Positions 44,887 to 55,433 of a stretch of 64,000 nt of DNA are shown piece after piece. Position 1 is the stretch's first letter; each line of letters begins with the position of its first letter. The DNA lies in the NCBI RefSeq assembly GCF_040947875.1, contig NZ_JBFRXN010000002.1:1-64000 (forward strand). The letters are read 5' to 3'. A program made the position numbers and the translations under genes. This DNA is from Pseudomonas sp. MYb118. GTDB taxonomy: Bacteria > Pseudomonadota > Gammaproteobacteria > Pseudomonadales > Pseudomonadaceae. The notes beneath the pieces were generated by a model. It ran no database searches. It was given only the letters and a program-made list of their open reading frames with translations, and was not told the DNA's origin.

Positions 44887-45636
44887 TCAGATCACCTTCG
44901 CTTCGTTTTTCAGTTTCTCGACCAGTTCAGCCACCGACTTGACCTTGATACCCGCGCTGCGTGCCGCAGGCGCTTCGACTTTCACGGTCTTGTTGGTGGA
45001 CGCGGTGGAAACGCCCAAAGCGTCCGGAGTCAGCGTCTCGAGAGGCTTCTTCTTGGCTTTCATGATGTTTGGCAGGGACGCGTAGCGCGGCTCGTTCAAA
45101 CGCAGGTCGGTGGTGACGATGGCTGGCAGTTTCAGCGAAACGGTCTGTGCGCCGCCGTCGATTTCGCGGGTCACGGCAACGCTGTCGCCGGACACTTCGA
45201 CTTTCGAAGCGAAGGTGCCCTGACCGTAGCCGCTCAGTGCAGCCAGCATCTGGCCAGTCTGGTTGTTGTCGCTGTCGATGGCTTGTTTGCCCAGGATCAC
45301 CAGCTGCGGCTGCTCCTTGTCGACAACGGCCTTCAGCAGCTTGGCAACGGCCAGGGAAGTCAGATCTTCAGCGGATTCGACGAGGATGGCACGGTCGGCA
45401 CCCAGGGCCAGCGCGGTGCGCAGTTGCTCCTGAGCGGTGGACGGGCCGACGGAGACGACGACGATTTCAGTCGCAACGCCCTTCTCTTTCAGGCGTACGG
45501 CTTCTTCCACTGCGATTTCGCAGAAAGGGTTCATCGACATCTTCACGTTGGCGAGGTCGACGCCGGAATTGTCCGCCTTGACGCGGACCTTGACGTTGTA
45601 ATCCACAACGCGTTTGACAGCTACAAGAACCTTCAT
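44887..45636 (-). CDS. etfB: Electron transfer flavoprotein, beta subunit
   Basis: The 249-residue subunit carries AMP. It has [20 protein letters not shown] at the start, [19 protein letters not shown], the AMP-loop region [20 protein letters not shown] and the recognition-loop motif [18 protein letters not shown]. It is cotranscribed with etfA. The 546 bp upstream hold both its own promoter and that of the divergent etf-QO gene. Confidence 0.96.
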   Translation of the reverse strand: MKVLVAVKRVVDYNVKVRVKADNSGVDLANVKMSMNPFCEIAVEEAVRLKEKGVATEIVVVSVGPSTAQEQLRTALALGADRAILVESAEDLTSLAVAKLLKAVVDKEQPQLVILGKQAIDSDNNQTGQMLAALSGYGQGTFASKVEVSGDSVAVTREIDGGAQTVSLKLPAIVTTDLRLNEPRYASLPNIMKAKKKPLETLTPDALGVSTASTNKTVKVEAPAARSAGIKVKSVAELVEKLKNEAKVI

Positions 45637-46013
45637 GGATTCCTCGTTACTCTCCGGTGAAAAGAAAGTCGCCTAGGCGAACCTGGCGGTTGATGCTCAT
45701 CGGGCGCAAGGGCACCTCCAAAAACGCCGGCCTGTGTGTCAAGTGACCCTCGTTCACGTTGCCGATGACCGTTCGTCAGTGGTGACTGATCGGTCATTGC
45801 ATTTCATGACGTGTAAACTGTGCGGTTCACCCACGCAGCCCATCACCTTCTACCGCCATCGCCCTGTCTTTAGAGGTGCTCTTGAAACCACCAGTCAGCC
45901 TACGGCGAGCGCAAAACCGACCGTATCTTGACCGGAACACCTATTCCGGTCAATACGGCAAAATAGCCGTTCATAAGCCGCGTGACTTTGATTTCTCTGG
46001 CTTTGAGCCATTT

Positions 46014-46058
46014 CAAACAAACGTTTGTATTGGACGATAAGAGTGGTGTAGATATAAT
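46014..46058 (+). promoter_or_regulatory. etf-QO promoter with PsrA-like operator
   Basis: A near-perfect sigma-70 promoter is present: -35 TTGGAC (46030-46035), 17-bp spacer, -10 TATAAT (46053-46058). Directly before the -35 box, CAAAC-AAAC-GTTTG (46014-46027) fits the (G/C)AAAC-N2-4-GTTT(G/C) operator described for PsrA, the fatty-acid-responsive TetR-type regulator of Pseudomonas beta-oxidation and etf genes. Binding close to the -35 box would repress until long-chain fatty acids are present. The remaining etfB-etf-QO gap (45637-46182) holds no gene. Confidence 0.7.
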
Positions 46059-46182
46059 GCGCCACCCAGAGAGAAAGGTGGCTCATCGATTGTCCGCTTC
46101 CTTGGCTTGTGCAGGGATTCATGGATGCGACACCAAACTCCAAATAGAAAAAAACCGTTGAGCCCTGAGTAGGAGAAAACCT

Positions 46183-47847
46183 GTGGAACGCGAATACATG
46201 GAATTCGACGTCGTCATCGTCGGTGCCGGCCCCGCTGGTCTTTCCGCTGCCTGCCGTCTGAAGCAGAAGGCCGCTGAAGCCGGTAAGGAAATCAGCGTCT
46301 GCGTGGTCGAAAAAGGCTCTGAAGTGGGTGCTCATATCCTGTCCGGTGCCGTGTTCGAACCACGCGCCCTGAACGAATTGTTCCCGGACTGGAAAGAACT
46401 CGGCGCCCCGCTGAACACGCCGGTCACCCGCGACGACATTTATGTCCTGAAGAACGCCGACAGCGCGCAGAAAATTCCTGACTTCTTTGTGCCCAAGACC
46501 ATGCACAACGAAGGCAACTACATCATTTCCCTGGGCAACCTGTGCCGCTGGCTGGCCCAGCAGGCCGAGAACCTGGGCGTGGAAATCTACCCGGGCTTCG
46601 CTGCCCAGGAAGCGCTGTTCGACGAGAACGGCGTAGTGCGCGGGATCATCACCGGTGACCTCGGCGTCGATCGCGAAGGTCATCCGAAAGAAGGCCTGTA
46701 CACCCCAGGCATGGAACTGCGTGGCAAATACACGCTGTTCGCCGAAGGCTGCCGCGGCCACATCGGCAAGCAACTGATCAAGCGCTTCGACCTCGACACC
46801 GAAGCCGACGCCCAGCACTACGGCATCGGCCTCAAGGAAATCTGGGAAATCGACCCGGCCAAGCACCAGCCTGGCCTGGTGGTCCACACCGCCGGTTGGC
46901 CGATGGACATCATGGGCACCGAAAACACCGGTGGCTCGTTCCTCTACCACCTGGAAAACAACCAGGTGTTCGTCGGCCTGATCGTCGACCTGTCCTACAG
47001 CAACCCTTACCTGTCGCCGTTCGACGAGTTCCAGCGCCTCAAGCATCACCCAGTGCTCAAGCAATACCTGGAAGGCGGCAAGCGCATCAGCTACGGCGCA
47101 CGCGCCATCTGCAAAGGTGGCCTGAATTCGTTGCCGAAGATGGTGTTCAAGGGCGGCGCGCTGATCGGTTGCGACCTCGGCACCCTGAACTTCGCCAAGA
47201 TCAAGGGCAGTCACACCGCGATGAAGTCCGGCATGCTCGCGGCGGAATCGGTGGCTGACGCGCTGTTCGCCGACAAGGACGGCACCGAGGAACTGACTTC
47301 GTACGTCGAGGCGTTCAAGAACAGCTGGCTGCACGACGAACTGTTCGCCAGCCGCAATTTCGGCGCGGCGATCCACAAGTGGGGCGCCATCGTCGGTGGT
47401 GGTTTCAACTGGCTGGACCAGAACATCTTCGGCGGCAAAATGCCGTTTACCCTGCACGACAACAAGCCGGACTATGCGTGCCTCAAGCTCGCGGCCGACA
47501 GCAAGAAGATCGACTATCCAAAACCGGACGGCAAACTCAGCTTCGACAAGTTGAGCTCGGTGTTCATCTCGGGGACCAACCACGAAGAAGAACAGCCTTG
47601 CCACTTGAAACTGACCGACCCGAGCATTCCGCTGACCAAGAACCTGCCGCTGTATGACGAGCCGGCCCAGCGGTATTGCCCGGCGGGTGTGTATGAGGTG
47701 GTGACTCAGGAAGATGGTGAGAAGCGCTTCCAGATCAATGCCCAGAACTGTGTTCATTGCAAGACTTGCGACATCAAGGATCCTGCACAGAATATTACCT
47801 GGGTAACACCGGAAGGTGCTGGCGGCCCGACTTACCCGAACATGTAA
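46183..47847 (+). CDS. Electron transfer flavoprotein-ubiquinone oxidoreductase
   Basis: The 554-residue membrane-associated enzyme passes electrons from ETF to ubiquinone. It has an FAD motif at the N-terminus (DVVIVGAGPAGLSAACRL), a quinone-binding region in the middle, and a C-terminal 4Fe-4S ferredoxin-like domain. The cluster cysteines are in RYCPAGVYEV and NCVHCKTCDIKDP. The GTG at 46183 has AGGAG 7 bp upstream; the in-frame ATG at 46198 is six codons in and lacks a good site. It is divergent from etfBA, with its own promoter and terminator. Confidence 0.95.
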   Translation: MEREYMEFDVVIVGAGPAGLSAACRLKQKAAEAGKEISVCVVEKGSEVGAHILSGAVFEPRALNELFPDWKELGAPLNTPVTRDDIYVLKNADSAQKIPDFFVPKTMHNEGNYIISLGNLCRWLAQQAENLGVEIYPGFAAQEALFDENGVVRGIITGDLGVDREGHPKEGLYTPGMELRGKYTLFAEGCRGHIGKQLIKRFDLDTEADAQHYGIGLKEIWEIDPAKHQPGLVVHTAGWPMDIMGTENTGGSFLYHLENNQVFVGLIVDLSYSNPYLSPFDEFQRLKHHPVLKQYLEGGKRISYGARAICKGGLNSLPKMVFKGGALIGCDLGTLNFAKIKGSHTAMKSGMLAAESVADALFADKDGTEELTSYVEAFKNSWLHDELFASRNFGAAIHKWGAIVGGGFNWLDQNIFGGKMPFTLHDNKPDYACLKLAADSKKIDYPKPDGKLSFDKLSSVFISGTNHEEEQPCHLKLTDPSIPLTKNLPLYDEPAQRYCPAGVYEVVTQEDGEKRFQINAQNCVHCKTCDIKDPAQNITWVTPEGAGGPTYPNM

Positions 47848-47859
47848 GCCGATCGCTCG

Positions 47860-47893
47860 AACAAAAAGGCTCCCTGCACGGGGGTCTTTTTGT
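47860..47893 (+). terminator. Intrinsic terminator after etf-QO
   Basis: The hairpin GGCTCCC-TGCAC-GGGGGTC is preceded by an A run and followed by TTTTTG. It lies about 15 bp after the stop codon. Confidence 0.8.
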
Positions 47894-47937
47894 TACCCGC
47901 AATCCTGTGGGAGCAACTGTCTTACCCATACCGCTCA

Positions 47938-49040
<1,103 letters not shown>

Positions 49041-49064
49041 TTTTATTCCCTGATCAAGACACAA

Positions 49065-49262
49065 GCGGGCTTGCTCGCGATGGCGGTCTTACGGTGTACA
49101 TATCCATTTCTGCGGGTGCGGCGGCTTAAGGTTCCGCCCTTACGGCGGGTGACTTTGGGGCCCTGTAGGAGCGAGCTTGCTCGCGATGGCGGCCTAACGG
49201 TGTACATATCCATTGCTGCGGTCACGGCCGCCTAAGGTTCCGCCCTTACGGCGGGTTACTTT
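49065..49262. repeat. Two-copy 107-bp duplication containing REP heads
   Basis: About 80 bp beginning GCGATGGCGG and ending AAGGTTCCGCCCTTACGG-CGGGT-ACTTT occurs at 49076-49155 and again at 49183-49262, offset by 107 bp. Each copy is preceded by a REP (49065-49083, cut by the IS element, and 49164-49189). The copies differ at roughly a dozen positions. No coding frame is credible here. Confidence 0.8.
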
Positions 49263-49486
49263 GTCGCGCCAAAGTCACCAAAACGCCCGGCCCCTGACGT
49301 ACGGCCCTTCGCTGGCGCTCCGGGTTCCCTCGCTCCGGTCCTGCTCCGTGGGCCCGCCGCCATCGGCCATCCTTGGCCGAGGGCGGCTAACCCGGCATCC
49401 TTGCCGGGTTGCCCACTGCGCAGAACCTCCACTCGGCCTTCCGACGGGGCAATCTGTGGCGCCTGTGGGATCGTGGTTTTGCTTTC
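49263..49486. repeat. GC-rich non-coding repeat-like sequence
   Basis: These 224 bp contain short palindromes (TTGGCCGAGGGCGGC, ACCCGGCATCCTTGCCGGGT) and no convincing gene. From memory, similar sequence with GACGTACGGCCCTTCGCTGG and CTGCGCAGAACCTCCACTCG recurs in Pseudomonas genomes. It is likely a dispersed non-coding repeat, but copy number cannot be checked here. Confidence 0.4.
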
Positions 49487-49720
49487 TGTGGGAGCGGGCT
49501 TGCTCGCGATGGTCGTTAACGGTGACGCGGGCGGTCTGAATGACTGCGGTGTCTGGGCTACCATCGCGAGCAAGCTCGCTCCTACAGGGGGGCGTGCTCG
49601 GCTTTTGATCTTGATCTTTTGTGGGAGCGAGCCTGCTCGCGATGGTCGTTAACGATGACGCTGGCTGTCTGATATCCAGCGTTGTCTTGGGCTCCATCGC
49701 GAGCAAGCTCGCTCCTACAG
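49487..49720. repeat. Two consecutive REP pairs (BIMEs)
   Basis: REP pairs occupy 49487-49587 and 49620-49720. Each consists of a TGTGGGAGC head, a spacer beginning GATGGTCGTTAACG, and an inverted ATCGCGAGCAAGCTCGCTCC copy. The two units are related over their full length and start 133 bp apart. They lie beyond the stop of the AraC-type gene. Confidence 0.88.
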
Positions 49721-49761
49721 GGAATCCGGGAATGCGGGAATTCGGGGATACGATTTCCTTC

Positions 49762-50658
49762 TCACGCTGCGCGCTCATCGCCGGGGTTGCGTTCGAAGTA
49801 GCGTTTGTATTCGCGGCTGAATTGGGATGTGCTTTGGTATCCCACGCGGTGCGCGACCTGTGCCACGCCCAGGCCTTCGGTGACCAGTAATGCCTGGGCC
49901 TTGAGCAGGCGCAGGCGTTTCAGGTACTGCACCGGCGACAATAGCGTGCTGCGCTTGAAGTGCGCATGGAAGGTCGAGGCGCTCATGTTCGCGCAGTTGG
50001 CCAGGGTCTCGACGTTCAACGGTTCGGTGAAGTGCCCGTGCAGATGATTGAGCGACGCGGCGATCCGGGCGAATTGTCCCTGTTGTTCGACCAGGGCGCG
50101 TAGCACATCGGCCTGCGGCCCGCGCAAGGCGACGTACAGCAACTCGCGCATGCGCGCCGGTCCCATGATCCGGCACTCCAGCGGATCGTGCAGGCAGCGC
50201 AACAGCCGCTCGACACAGCCGCGCATGCCATCGTCGAGCACCGCCGAGGTCATGGATTCGGGCGTCTGCGCCGCCACGGTCCGCCCGGGCGCCAGCCCCA
50301 TGGCCAGCACCAGTTCACCGAGCACCACCCGGTCGATGGCGATGGACACGCCGAGCATCGGCCCGTCAGGGGCGGAGAAGGTCTCGCACTCAAAAGGCAC
50401 CGGCAACGCCTGGATCAGGTAGTGACCGGCGCCGTACTCCATCGTGCGCGGGCCCAGATACGCCAGTTTGCTGCCCTGGGCAATGATCACCAGGCTCGGT
50501 TCGTAGATCTGCGGACCACGGGCCACATCGCAACTGGCGCGCAACACCTGCACGCCCGGCAACGCAGTGGGCACGAACCCCTCGCGTGTGGCCAGTGGTT
50601 CGATCAAGCCAACCAGGGTGGCATTGGCATCAAGGTGACGGGTCAACAACATCGGCAT
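49762..50658 (-). CDS. AraC-family transcriptional regulator
   Basis: The 298-residue regulator has an N-terminal cupin-like AraC_N domain (about 10-170, with GVQVLRASCDVARGPQIYEPSLVII) and a C-terminal pair of helix-turn-helices (about 195-295, NVETLANCANMSASTFHAHFK and GLGVAQVAHRVGYQSTSQFSREYKRYF). It is divergent from the alcohol dehydrogenase gene 183 bp away, which it probably controls. ATGs at 50658 and 50652 are both possible starts. Confidence 0.9.
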   Translation of the reverse strand: MPMLLTRHLDANATLVGLIEPLATREGFVPTALPGVQVLRASCDVARGPQIYEPSLVIIAQGSKLAYLGPRTMEYGAGHYLIQALPVPFECETFSAPDGPMLGVSIAIDRVVLGELVLAMGLAPGRTVAAQTPESMTSAVLDDGMRGCVERLLRCLHDPLECRIMGPARMRELLYVALRGPQADVLRALVEQQGQFARIAASLNHLHGHFTEPLNVETLANCANMSASTFHAHFKRSTLLSPVQYLKRLRLLKAQALLVTEGLGVAQVAHRVGYQSTSQFSREYKRYFERNPGDERAA

Positions 50659-50841
50659 TCTTCAAAAAAAGTCACGGAAAAAGGGATGCAAACATGATCG
50701 CAGGTCTGACGGCCAATGCGACCCATCCGGGGTACATGCCGGAGGAATAGGCATGACACCCGTAGGAATCGCCATGGCTGGCAATGGGCGCGGCGCCCAG
50801 AATGCGCCGCCTCAATTGTCACTGCTTTTGCGAGGTTCACC

Positions 50842-51894
50842 ATGTACACCGCCATCGGCTACGCCGCCCAGTCGGCCACCACTCCCCTCGCCCCGATGAA
50901 ATTCGAACGACGCAGCCCAAGGGCTGACGATGTGGCCATCGACATTCTGTATTGCGGCGTCTGCCATTCCGACATCCACCAGGCCCGCAACGAGTGGGGC
51001 ATCGCCGTTTACCCGCTGATGCCCGGCCACGAGATCGTCGGCAAAGTTACCGCTGTCGGTGCGAATGTCACCCGGCACAAGGTCGGCGACCTGGTCGGCG
51101 TCGGCTGTATGGTCGACTCCTGCCGTCAGTGCTCCGCCTGCCAGGCCGACCTCGAGCAATATTGCCTCGAAGGCCCGACCATGACCTACGCCACCCCGGA
51201 CCGGGTCGATGGCAGCAACACCATGGGCGGTTACTCCGACAGCATCGTGGTCAGCGAGCATTTCGTCGTGCGCATTCCGGAAAAACTCGATCCGGCCAGC
51301 GCCGCGCCAATCCTCTGCGCCGGCATCACCACCTACTCGCCGCTCAAGCACTACGGGGTCAAGCCGGGCGACAAGGTCGGCATCCTCGGCATGGGTGGCC
51401 TGGGGCACATGGGCATCAAGTTCGCCAAGGCCATGGGCGCCGAGGTGACGCTGTTCACCCGCTCGGCGAGCAAGGCTGAAGAAGCCCGCCGCCAGGGCGC
51501 CGACCACGTGATCGTGCCCACCGATGCGCAGCAGATGCAAGCGGCCGCCGGCCGGTTCGACTTCCTGCTGGACACCATTCCGGTGCAGCACGACCTCAAC
51601 CCGTACCTCGACACCCTGCGTTTCGACGGTGTGCACATCCTGGTGGGGCTGATCGAGCCGGTGGACCCGCCGGTCCACGCCGGAAAACTGGTGATGAGCC
51701 GCCGCGTGCTGGCCGGCTCCCTGATCGGCGGCATCGCAGAAACCCAGGAAGTGCTGGATTTCTGCGCCGAACACAACATCAGCTGCGACATCGAAATGCT
51801 CGACATCCGCCAGATCAACGAGGCCTACGCCCGCATGATCGCCGGTGACGTGAAGTACCGCTTCGTCATCGACATGGCCACCCTGAAGGTTTAA
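50842..51894 (+). CDS. Zinc-dependent NAD(P) alcohol dehydrogenase (YahK-like)
   Basis: The 350-residue medium-chain dehydrogenase has the catalytic zinc ligand cysteine in YCGVCHSDIHQARNEWG, GHEIVG with the second ligand, the structural zinc cysteines in CRQCSACQADLEQYC, and the nucleotide-binding loop ILGMGGLGHMGIKFAKAMG. This set is typical of YahK/cinnamyl-alcohol-dehydrogenase-type aldehyde reductases. GAGG stands 6 bp before the ATG. It is divergent from the AraC regulator and overlaps the end of the convergent IclR gene by 4 bp. Confidence 0.92.
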   Translation: MYTAIGYAAQSATTPLAPMKFERRSPRADDVAIDILYCGVCHSDIHQARNEWGIAVYPLMPGHEIVGKVTAVGANVTRHKVGDLVGVGCMVDSCRQCSACQADLEQYCLEGPTMTYATPDRVDGSNTMGGYSDSIVVSEHFVVRIPEKLDPASAAPILCAGITTYSPLKHYGVKPGDKVGILGMGGLGHMGIKFAKAMGAEVTLFTRSASKAEEARRQGADHVIVPTDAQQMQAAAGRFDFLLDTIPVQHDLNPYLDTLRFDGVHILVGLIEPVDPPVHAGKLVMSRRVLAGSLIGGIAETQEVLDFCAEHNISCDIEMLDIRQINEAYARMIAGDVKYRFVIDMATLKV

Positions 51895-52694
51895 ACCTTC
51901 AGGCCAAGCTCCGCCGACAGCCGGGCTGTGACCCCTTTGATCAGGGGAATCAGCTCGGCCATTTTTTCCAGGGGCATGTACGGCACGGTACTGGCAATGC
52001 TGATGCCGGCGACGATGCGCTTGCTGGCATCGCGCACCGGTGCGGCGACACAGCGGATCGACGGTTCGTTGTCTTCCAGGTCGAAGGCGTAGCCACCGGC
52101 GACGTACTCGACCATGCGCTGGCGGAACTGCGCCCAGGATTGCTCCGGGTGTTGCGGCCAGAACTGATTTTTCCCACCTGCCGGCAAGCTGACTTCGTAC
52201 AGCCGCTGCCATTCTTCCTCGGCGTCATCCAGCATCAGCGCCTTGCCGATGCCGGTGCGTGCCAACGGCATGCGATGGCCGACCCGCGAACGCATTTCCG
52301 GACCATTGCGCCCCGGATTCTTGTGCAGATACAGGACCTCGTCGCCTTCACGAATCGCCAGGTGCACGGTGTCGCCGGTCAGCGCCGAAAGCTCGTCCAG
52401 GTAAGGCCCGGCCAGGGTCACCAGCGGCAGTTCCTCGCGCGCCTGGAAACCCAGCTCGATCAACTTCGGCCCCAACAGGTAGCCGATCTGCGGCACCACG
52501 CGCAGGTAACGCTCGTCTACCAGGCAACTGGCCAGGCGATGCGTGGTGCTGCGCGTCGTGCCGATCAGCCGGGCGATTTCCTTGAGATCGCGGGCGCCAC
52601 TGGCCACGGCCTGCACCACACCCAGGCCACGAAGCAGAGTCTGGGTACCGGTGGGTGCAGCGTCCCGGGTGTTTTTGGCAGCGTCTTCCTGCAT
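51891..52694 (-). CDS. IclR-family regulator, probable dgo regulator
   Basis: The 267-residue protein has an N-terminal winged helix (about 18-80, LLRGLGVVQAVASGARDLKEI and TTRSTTHRLASCLVDERYL) and a C-terminal IclR effector domain (about 95-265, RMPLARTGIGKALML and RCVAAPVRDASKRIVAGISI). It lies 60 bp downstream of the galactonate transporter gene on the same strand. It is therefore the likely regulator of the operon, with a galactonate-pathway sugar acid as effector. That role is inferred from position. Confidence 0.88.
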   Translation of the reverse strand: MQEDAAKNTRDAAPTGTQTLLRGLGVVQAVASGARDLKEIARLIGTTRSTTHRLASCLVDERYLRVVPQIGYLLGPKLIELGFQAREELPLVTLAGPYLDELSALTGDTVHLAIREGDEVLYLHKNPGRNGPEMRSRVGHRMPLARTGIGKALMLDDAEEEWQRLYEVSLPAGGKNQFWPQHPEQSWAQFRQRMVEYVAGGYAFDLEDNEPSIRCVAAPVRDASKRIVAGISIASTVPYMPLEKMAELIPLIKGVTARLSAELGLKV

Positions 52695-52754
52695 ATCCAG
52701 CCTTTAGCGTTGAGCGAGAGAACGGGCGGCATTATGGTCGCCCGAGGGCTGCGA

Positions 52755-54065
52755 CTACAACTTGATGCGTTCGACCTTGCCCACCAGCAGGATGTAGGAC
52801 AACGCCCCGACCAACGCCAGAACCGAGATATAGGTAATGGCAGGCGCGAAGGAATCACCGCTGGCGAGGAAACCGATGACGATCGGCGTGGCAATCGCCG
52901 ACAGGTTGCCGATGAAGTTGAACACGCCACCGGTCAATCCCAGCAGACGCGCCGGTGCCAGGGTCGACACCAGCGACCAGGTGATCGACGCCAGGCCGTT
53001 GCCGAAGAAGGCCAGCGCGAGGAAAGCGATCACCAGCGGCGTCGACTCGACGAAGTTGGCGCCGATGATCGAAGTCGAAATCAGCAGGCCGCCAATGATC
53101 GGCAACTTGCGGGCAAAACCCACGGTGTAGCCGCGACGGATCAGGAAGTCGGAGAAGAACCCCGAGCACAACACGCCGACGAAGGCCGCGAGAAACGGCA
53201 ACGAGGCGAGCAAGCCGGACTTGATGAAGTCCATGCCGCGGTACTTCACCAGGTAGGTCGGGAACCACGTCAGGAAAAACCACAACGTCGAGTTGAGGCA
53301 GAACTGGCCGAGGTAGATGCCCCAGAGTTTGCGCTTGGTCAGCACGATGCCCAGGTCGCTCCAGCTGAACTTGGCCTTGACCTTGGCTTGTTCGTTCTGA
53401 ATGTCCACCAACCCGCCGCCTTCGCGGATCAGGTCGATTTCCGCCTGATTGGCGCCCTTGAAATCCCGCGGTTCGCGATACACCGCGTACCAGATCGCCG
53501 CCCACAGGATGCCCACCGCGCCGGTGGTGACGAACACCATGTGCCAGCCGAACTCATGCTGCAGCCAGGCCAGGACCGGGGTCAGGAACGCCAGGCCGAC
53601 GAATTGCCCGGAGGTGTAGAAACCGATGGCTGTGGCGCGCTCGCGCTCGGGGAACCAGGTGGTGACCACGCGGCTGTTGATCGGATACGCCGGGGCTTCC
53701 AGGGCACCGACCGCCATGCGCAGGACGAACAGCGCGATGAAGCTGGCGGCGAAGCCGAGCATCACCGTGGCGATCGACCACAGCAGCAGCGCCGCGGTGT
53801 AGAGAATGCGCGGCGGCACACGATCGACCAGCCAGCCGCCGGGGATCTGCATGGCGGCGTAGGTCCAGCCGAACGCGGAGAAGATCAGGCCGACGTGGAT
53901 CGGGTCGATGCCCAAGTCACTGGTCAGTGCCGGCGCGGCGATGGACAGGTTGCTGCGGTCCAGGTAGTTGATCACCACGGTGATGAACAGCAGGACCATG
54001 ATGAAAAAACGCTTGCGGCTGGGCGTCACCAGTGACGCCTGTCCGGTGAGGGTTTGCGGTTGCAT
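52755..54065 (-). CDS. dgoT: MFS transporter, ACS family, probable D-galactonate importer
   Basis: The 436-residue inner-membrane protein has twelve helices and matches the anion:cation symporter family: INYLDRSNLSIAAP in helix 1, GWTYAAMQIPGGWLVDRVPPR, and RMAVGALEAPAYPINSRVVTTWFPERERA. Members take up hexonates and glucarate with protons. The position within the dgo cluster suggests galactonate. GAGG precedes the ATG. A REP pair separates it from dgoD in the same transcript. Confidence 0.87.
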   Translation of the reverse strand: MQPQTLTGQASLVTPSRKRFFIMVLLFITVVINYLDRSNLSIAAPALTSDLGIDPIHVGLIFSAFGWTYAAMQIPGGWLVDRVPPRILYTAALLLWSIATVMLGFAASFIALFVLRMAVGALEAPAYPINSRVVTTWFPERERATAIGFYTSGQFVGLAFLTPVLAWLQHEFGWHMVFVTTGAVGILWAAIWYAVYREPRDFKGANQAEIDLIREGGGLVDIQNEQAKVKAKFSWSDLGIVLTKRKLWGIYLGQFCLNSTLWFFLTWFPTYLVKYRGMDFIKSGLLASLPFLAAFVGVLCSGFFSDFLIRRGYTVGFARKLPIIGGLLISTSIIGANFVESTPLVIAFLALAFFGNGLASITWSLVSTLAPARLLGLTGGVFNFIGNLSAIATPIVIGFLASGDSFAPAITYISVLALVGALSYILLVGKVERIKL

Positions 54066-54122
54066 GGGGGTGCCTCTTTTTATCTTTATTGAGGTCGAGC
54101 TGAAGCGCTGCGGCAGTCCCCT

Positions 54123-54210
54123 TGTGGGAGCGGGCTTGCTCGCGATAGCGGTGTGTCATTCGACAACGATGCCGGCTGACAAACCATCGCGAGCAGGCTC
54201 GCTCCCACAG
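54123..54210. repeat. REP pair inside the dgo operon
   Basis: Inverted REP copies (TGTGGGAGCGGGCTTGCTCG and CGAGCAGGCTCGCTCCCACA) sit in the 172-bp gap between dgoD and the transporter gene. They are placed where they could form a hairpin in the mRNA and tune expression of downstream genes. Confidence 0.88.
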
Positions 54211-54237
54211 GGAAAATTGGGATGAGTCAGATGGAAC

Positions 54238-55386
54238 TCACCACTCGGCAAAACTGCCATCGGCATGGCGCCAGATCGGGTTGCGCCAGCGGTGGCCGAC
54301 CGCTGCGCGTTCGATCACGTACTCCTCATTGATCTCGATGCCCAGGCCCGGGCCGTTGGGGATCTTGACCATGCCCTGGTCGTAGTCGAACACCCGTGGG
54401 TCTTTCACGTAGTCGAGCAGGTCGTTGCTCTCGTTGTAGTGGATGCCCAGGCTCTGCTCCTGGATGAACGCGTTGTAGCAGGCCGCGTCCAGTTGCAGGC
54501 AGGCCGCCAGGGCAATCGGGCCCAGCGGACAATGCAGCGCCAGCGCCACGTCGTAGGCTTCGGCCATGTTGGCGATCTTGCGCGTCTCGGTGATCCCGCC
54601 GGCGTGGGACGCGTCCGGCTGGATGATGTCGACATAACCTTCGCTGAGCACCCGCTTGAAGTCCCAGCGCGAGAACAGGCGCTCGCCCAGGGCAATCGGC
54701 GTGCTGGTCAGTGGCGCCAGTTCCTTGAGCGCTTCGTAGTTTTCGCTGAGCACTGGCTCTTCGATGAACATCAGCTTGTACGGGTCCAGCTCCTTCATCA
54801 GCACCTTGGCCATCGGCTTGTGCACCCGGCCGTGGAAGTCCACGCCAATGCCGACGTTCGGGCCGACCGCATCACGTACCGCGGCAACGTTGGCCAGGGC
54901 CAGGTCGACTTTGTCGAAGGTATCGAGGAACTGCAGTTCTTCGGTGCCGTTCATCTTCACCGCGGTGAAGCCACGGGCCACCGCTTCCTTGGCCGCACGC
55001 GCGGTGTCCGCCGGGCGGTCGCCACCGATCCACGAGTACACGCGAATCTTGTCACGCACCTGGCCACCGAGCAGATCGCTGACCGAAACGCCCAGTGCCT
55101 TGCCCTTGATGTCCCACAACGCCTGGTCGATACCGGCCAGCGCGCTCATGTGGATGGCGCCGCCCCGGTAGAAGCCGCCACGGTAGAGCACGGTCCAGAT
55201 GTCTTCGATGTTGCGTGGGTCCTTGCCGATCAGGTAGTCGGACAATTCCTCAACGGCCGCCGCCACGGTGTGGGCACGGCCCTCGACCACGGGCTCGCCC
55301 CAGCCGGTCACGCCCTCGTCGGTTTCGACCTTGAGGAAACACCAGCGCGGCGGAACGATGAAGGTGGTCAGTTTGGTGATTTTCAT
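54238..55386 (-). CDS. dgoD: D-galactonate dehydratase
   Basis: The 382-residue enolase-superfamily enzyme dehydrates D-galactonate to 2-dehydro-3-deoxygalactonate using magnesium. Seen are KMNGTEE with the barrel lysine region, [17 protein letters not shown] with the metal Asp and His, FIEEPVL and [13 protein letters not shown] with metal Glu residues, and [14 protein letters not shown] with the catalytic histidine. [19 protein letters not shown] is the family start. The frame extends upstream past this ATG without homology. Third gene of the dgo operon. Confidence 0.94.
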   Translation of the reverse strand: MKITKLTTFIVPPRWCFLKVETDEGVTGWGEPVVEGRAHTVAAAVEELSDYLIGKDPRNIEDIWTVLYRGGFYRGGAIHMSALAGIDQALWDIKGKALGVSVSDLLGGQVRDKIRVYSWIGGDRPADTARAAKEAVARGFTAVKMNGTEELQFLDTFDKVDLALANVAAVRDAVGPNVGIGVDFHGRVHKPMAKVLMKELDPYKLMFIEEPVLSENYEALKELAPLTSTPIALGERLFSRWDFKRVLSEGYVDIIQPDASHAGGITETRKIANMAEAYDVALALHCPLGPIALAACLQLDAACYNAFIQEQSLGIHYNESNDLLDYVKDPRVFDYDQGMVKIPNGPGLGIEINEEYVIERAAVGHRWRNPIWRHADGSFAEW

Positions 55387-55433
55387 CTGATTGTCTCTCT
55401 TGTTAGATGCAGCGCTCGCGGCGCCCGAAATGC

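Noticed and set aside
45734..45931. Small plus-strand frame of 65 codons in the etfB-etf-QO gap
   Set aside because: No ribosome-binding site or recognisable pattern; the region is better explained as promoter DNA.
45895..47757. Minus-strand frame of 620 codons opposite etf-QO
   Set aside because: It is antisense to a highly conserved enzyme and resembles no family; third-position GC bias fits the plus-strand gene.
52140..54035. Plus-strand frame of 631 codons across the IclR and transporter genes
   Set aside because: It spans two real genes on the other strand and is Gln/Arg/Asp/His-rich low complexity, typical of antisense frames.
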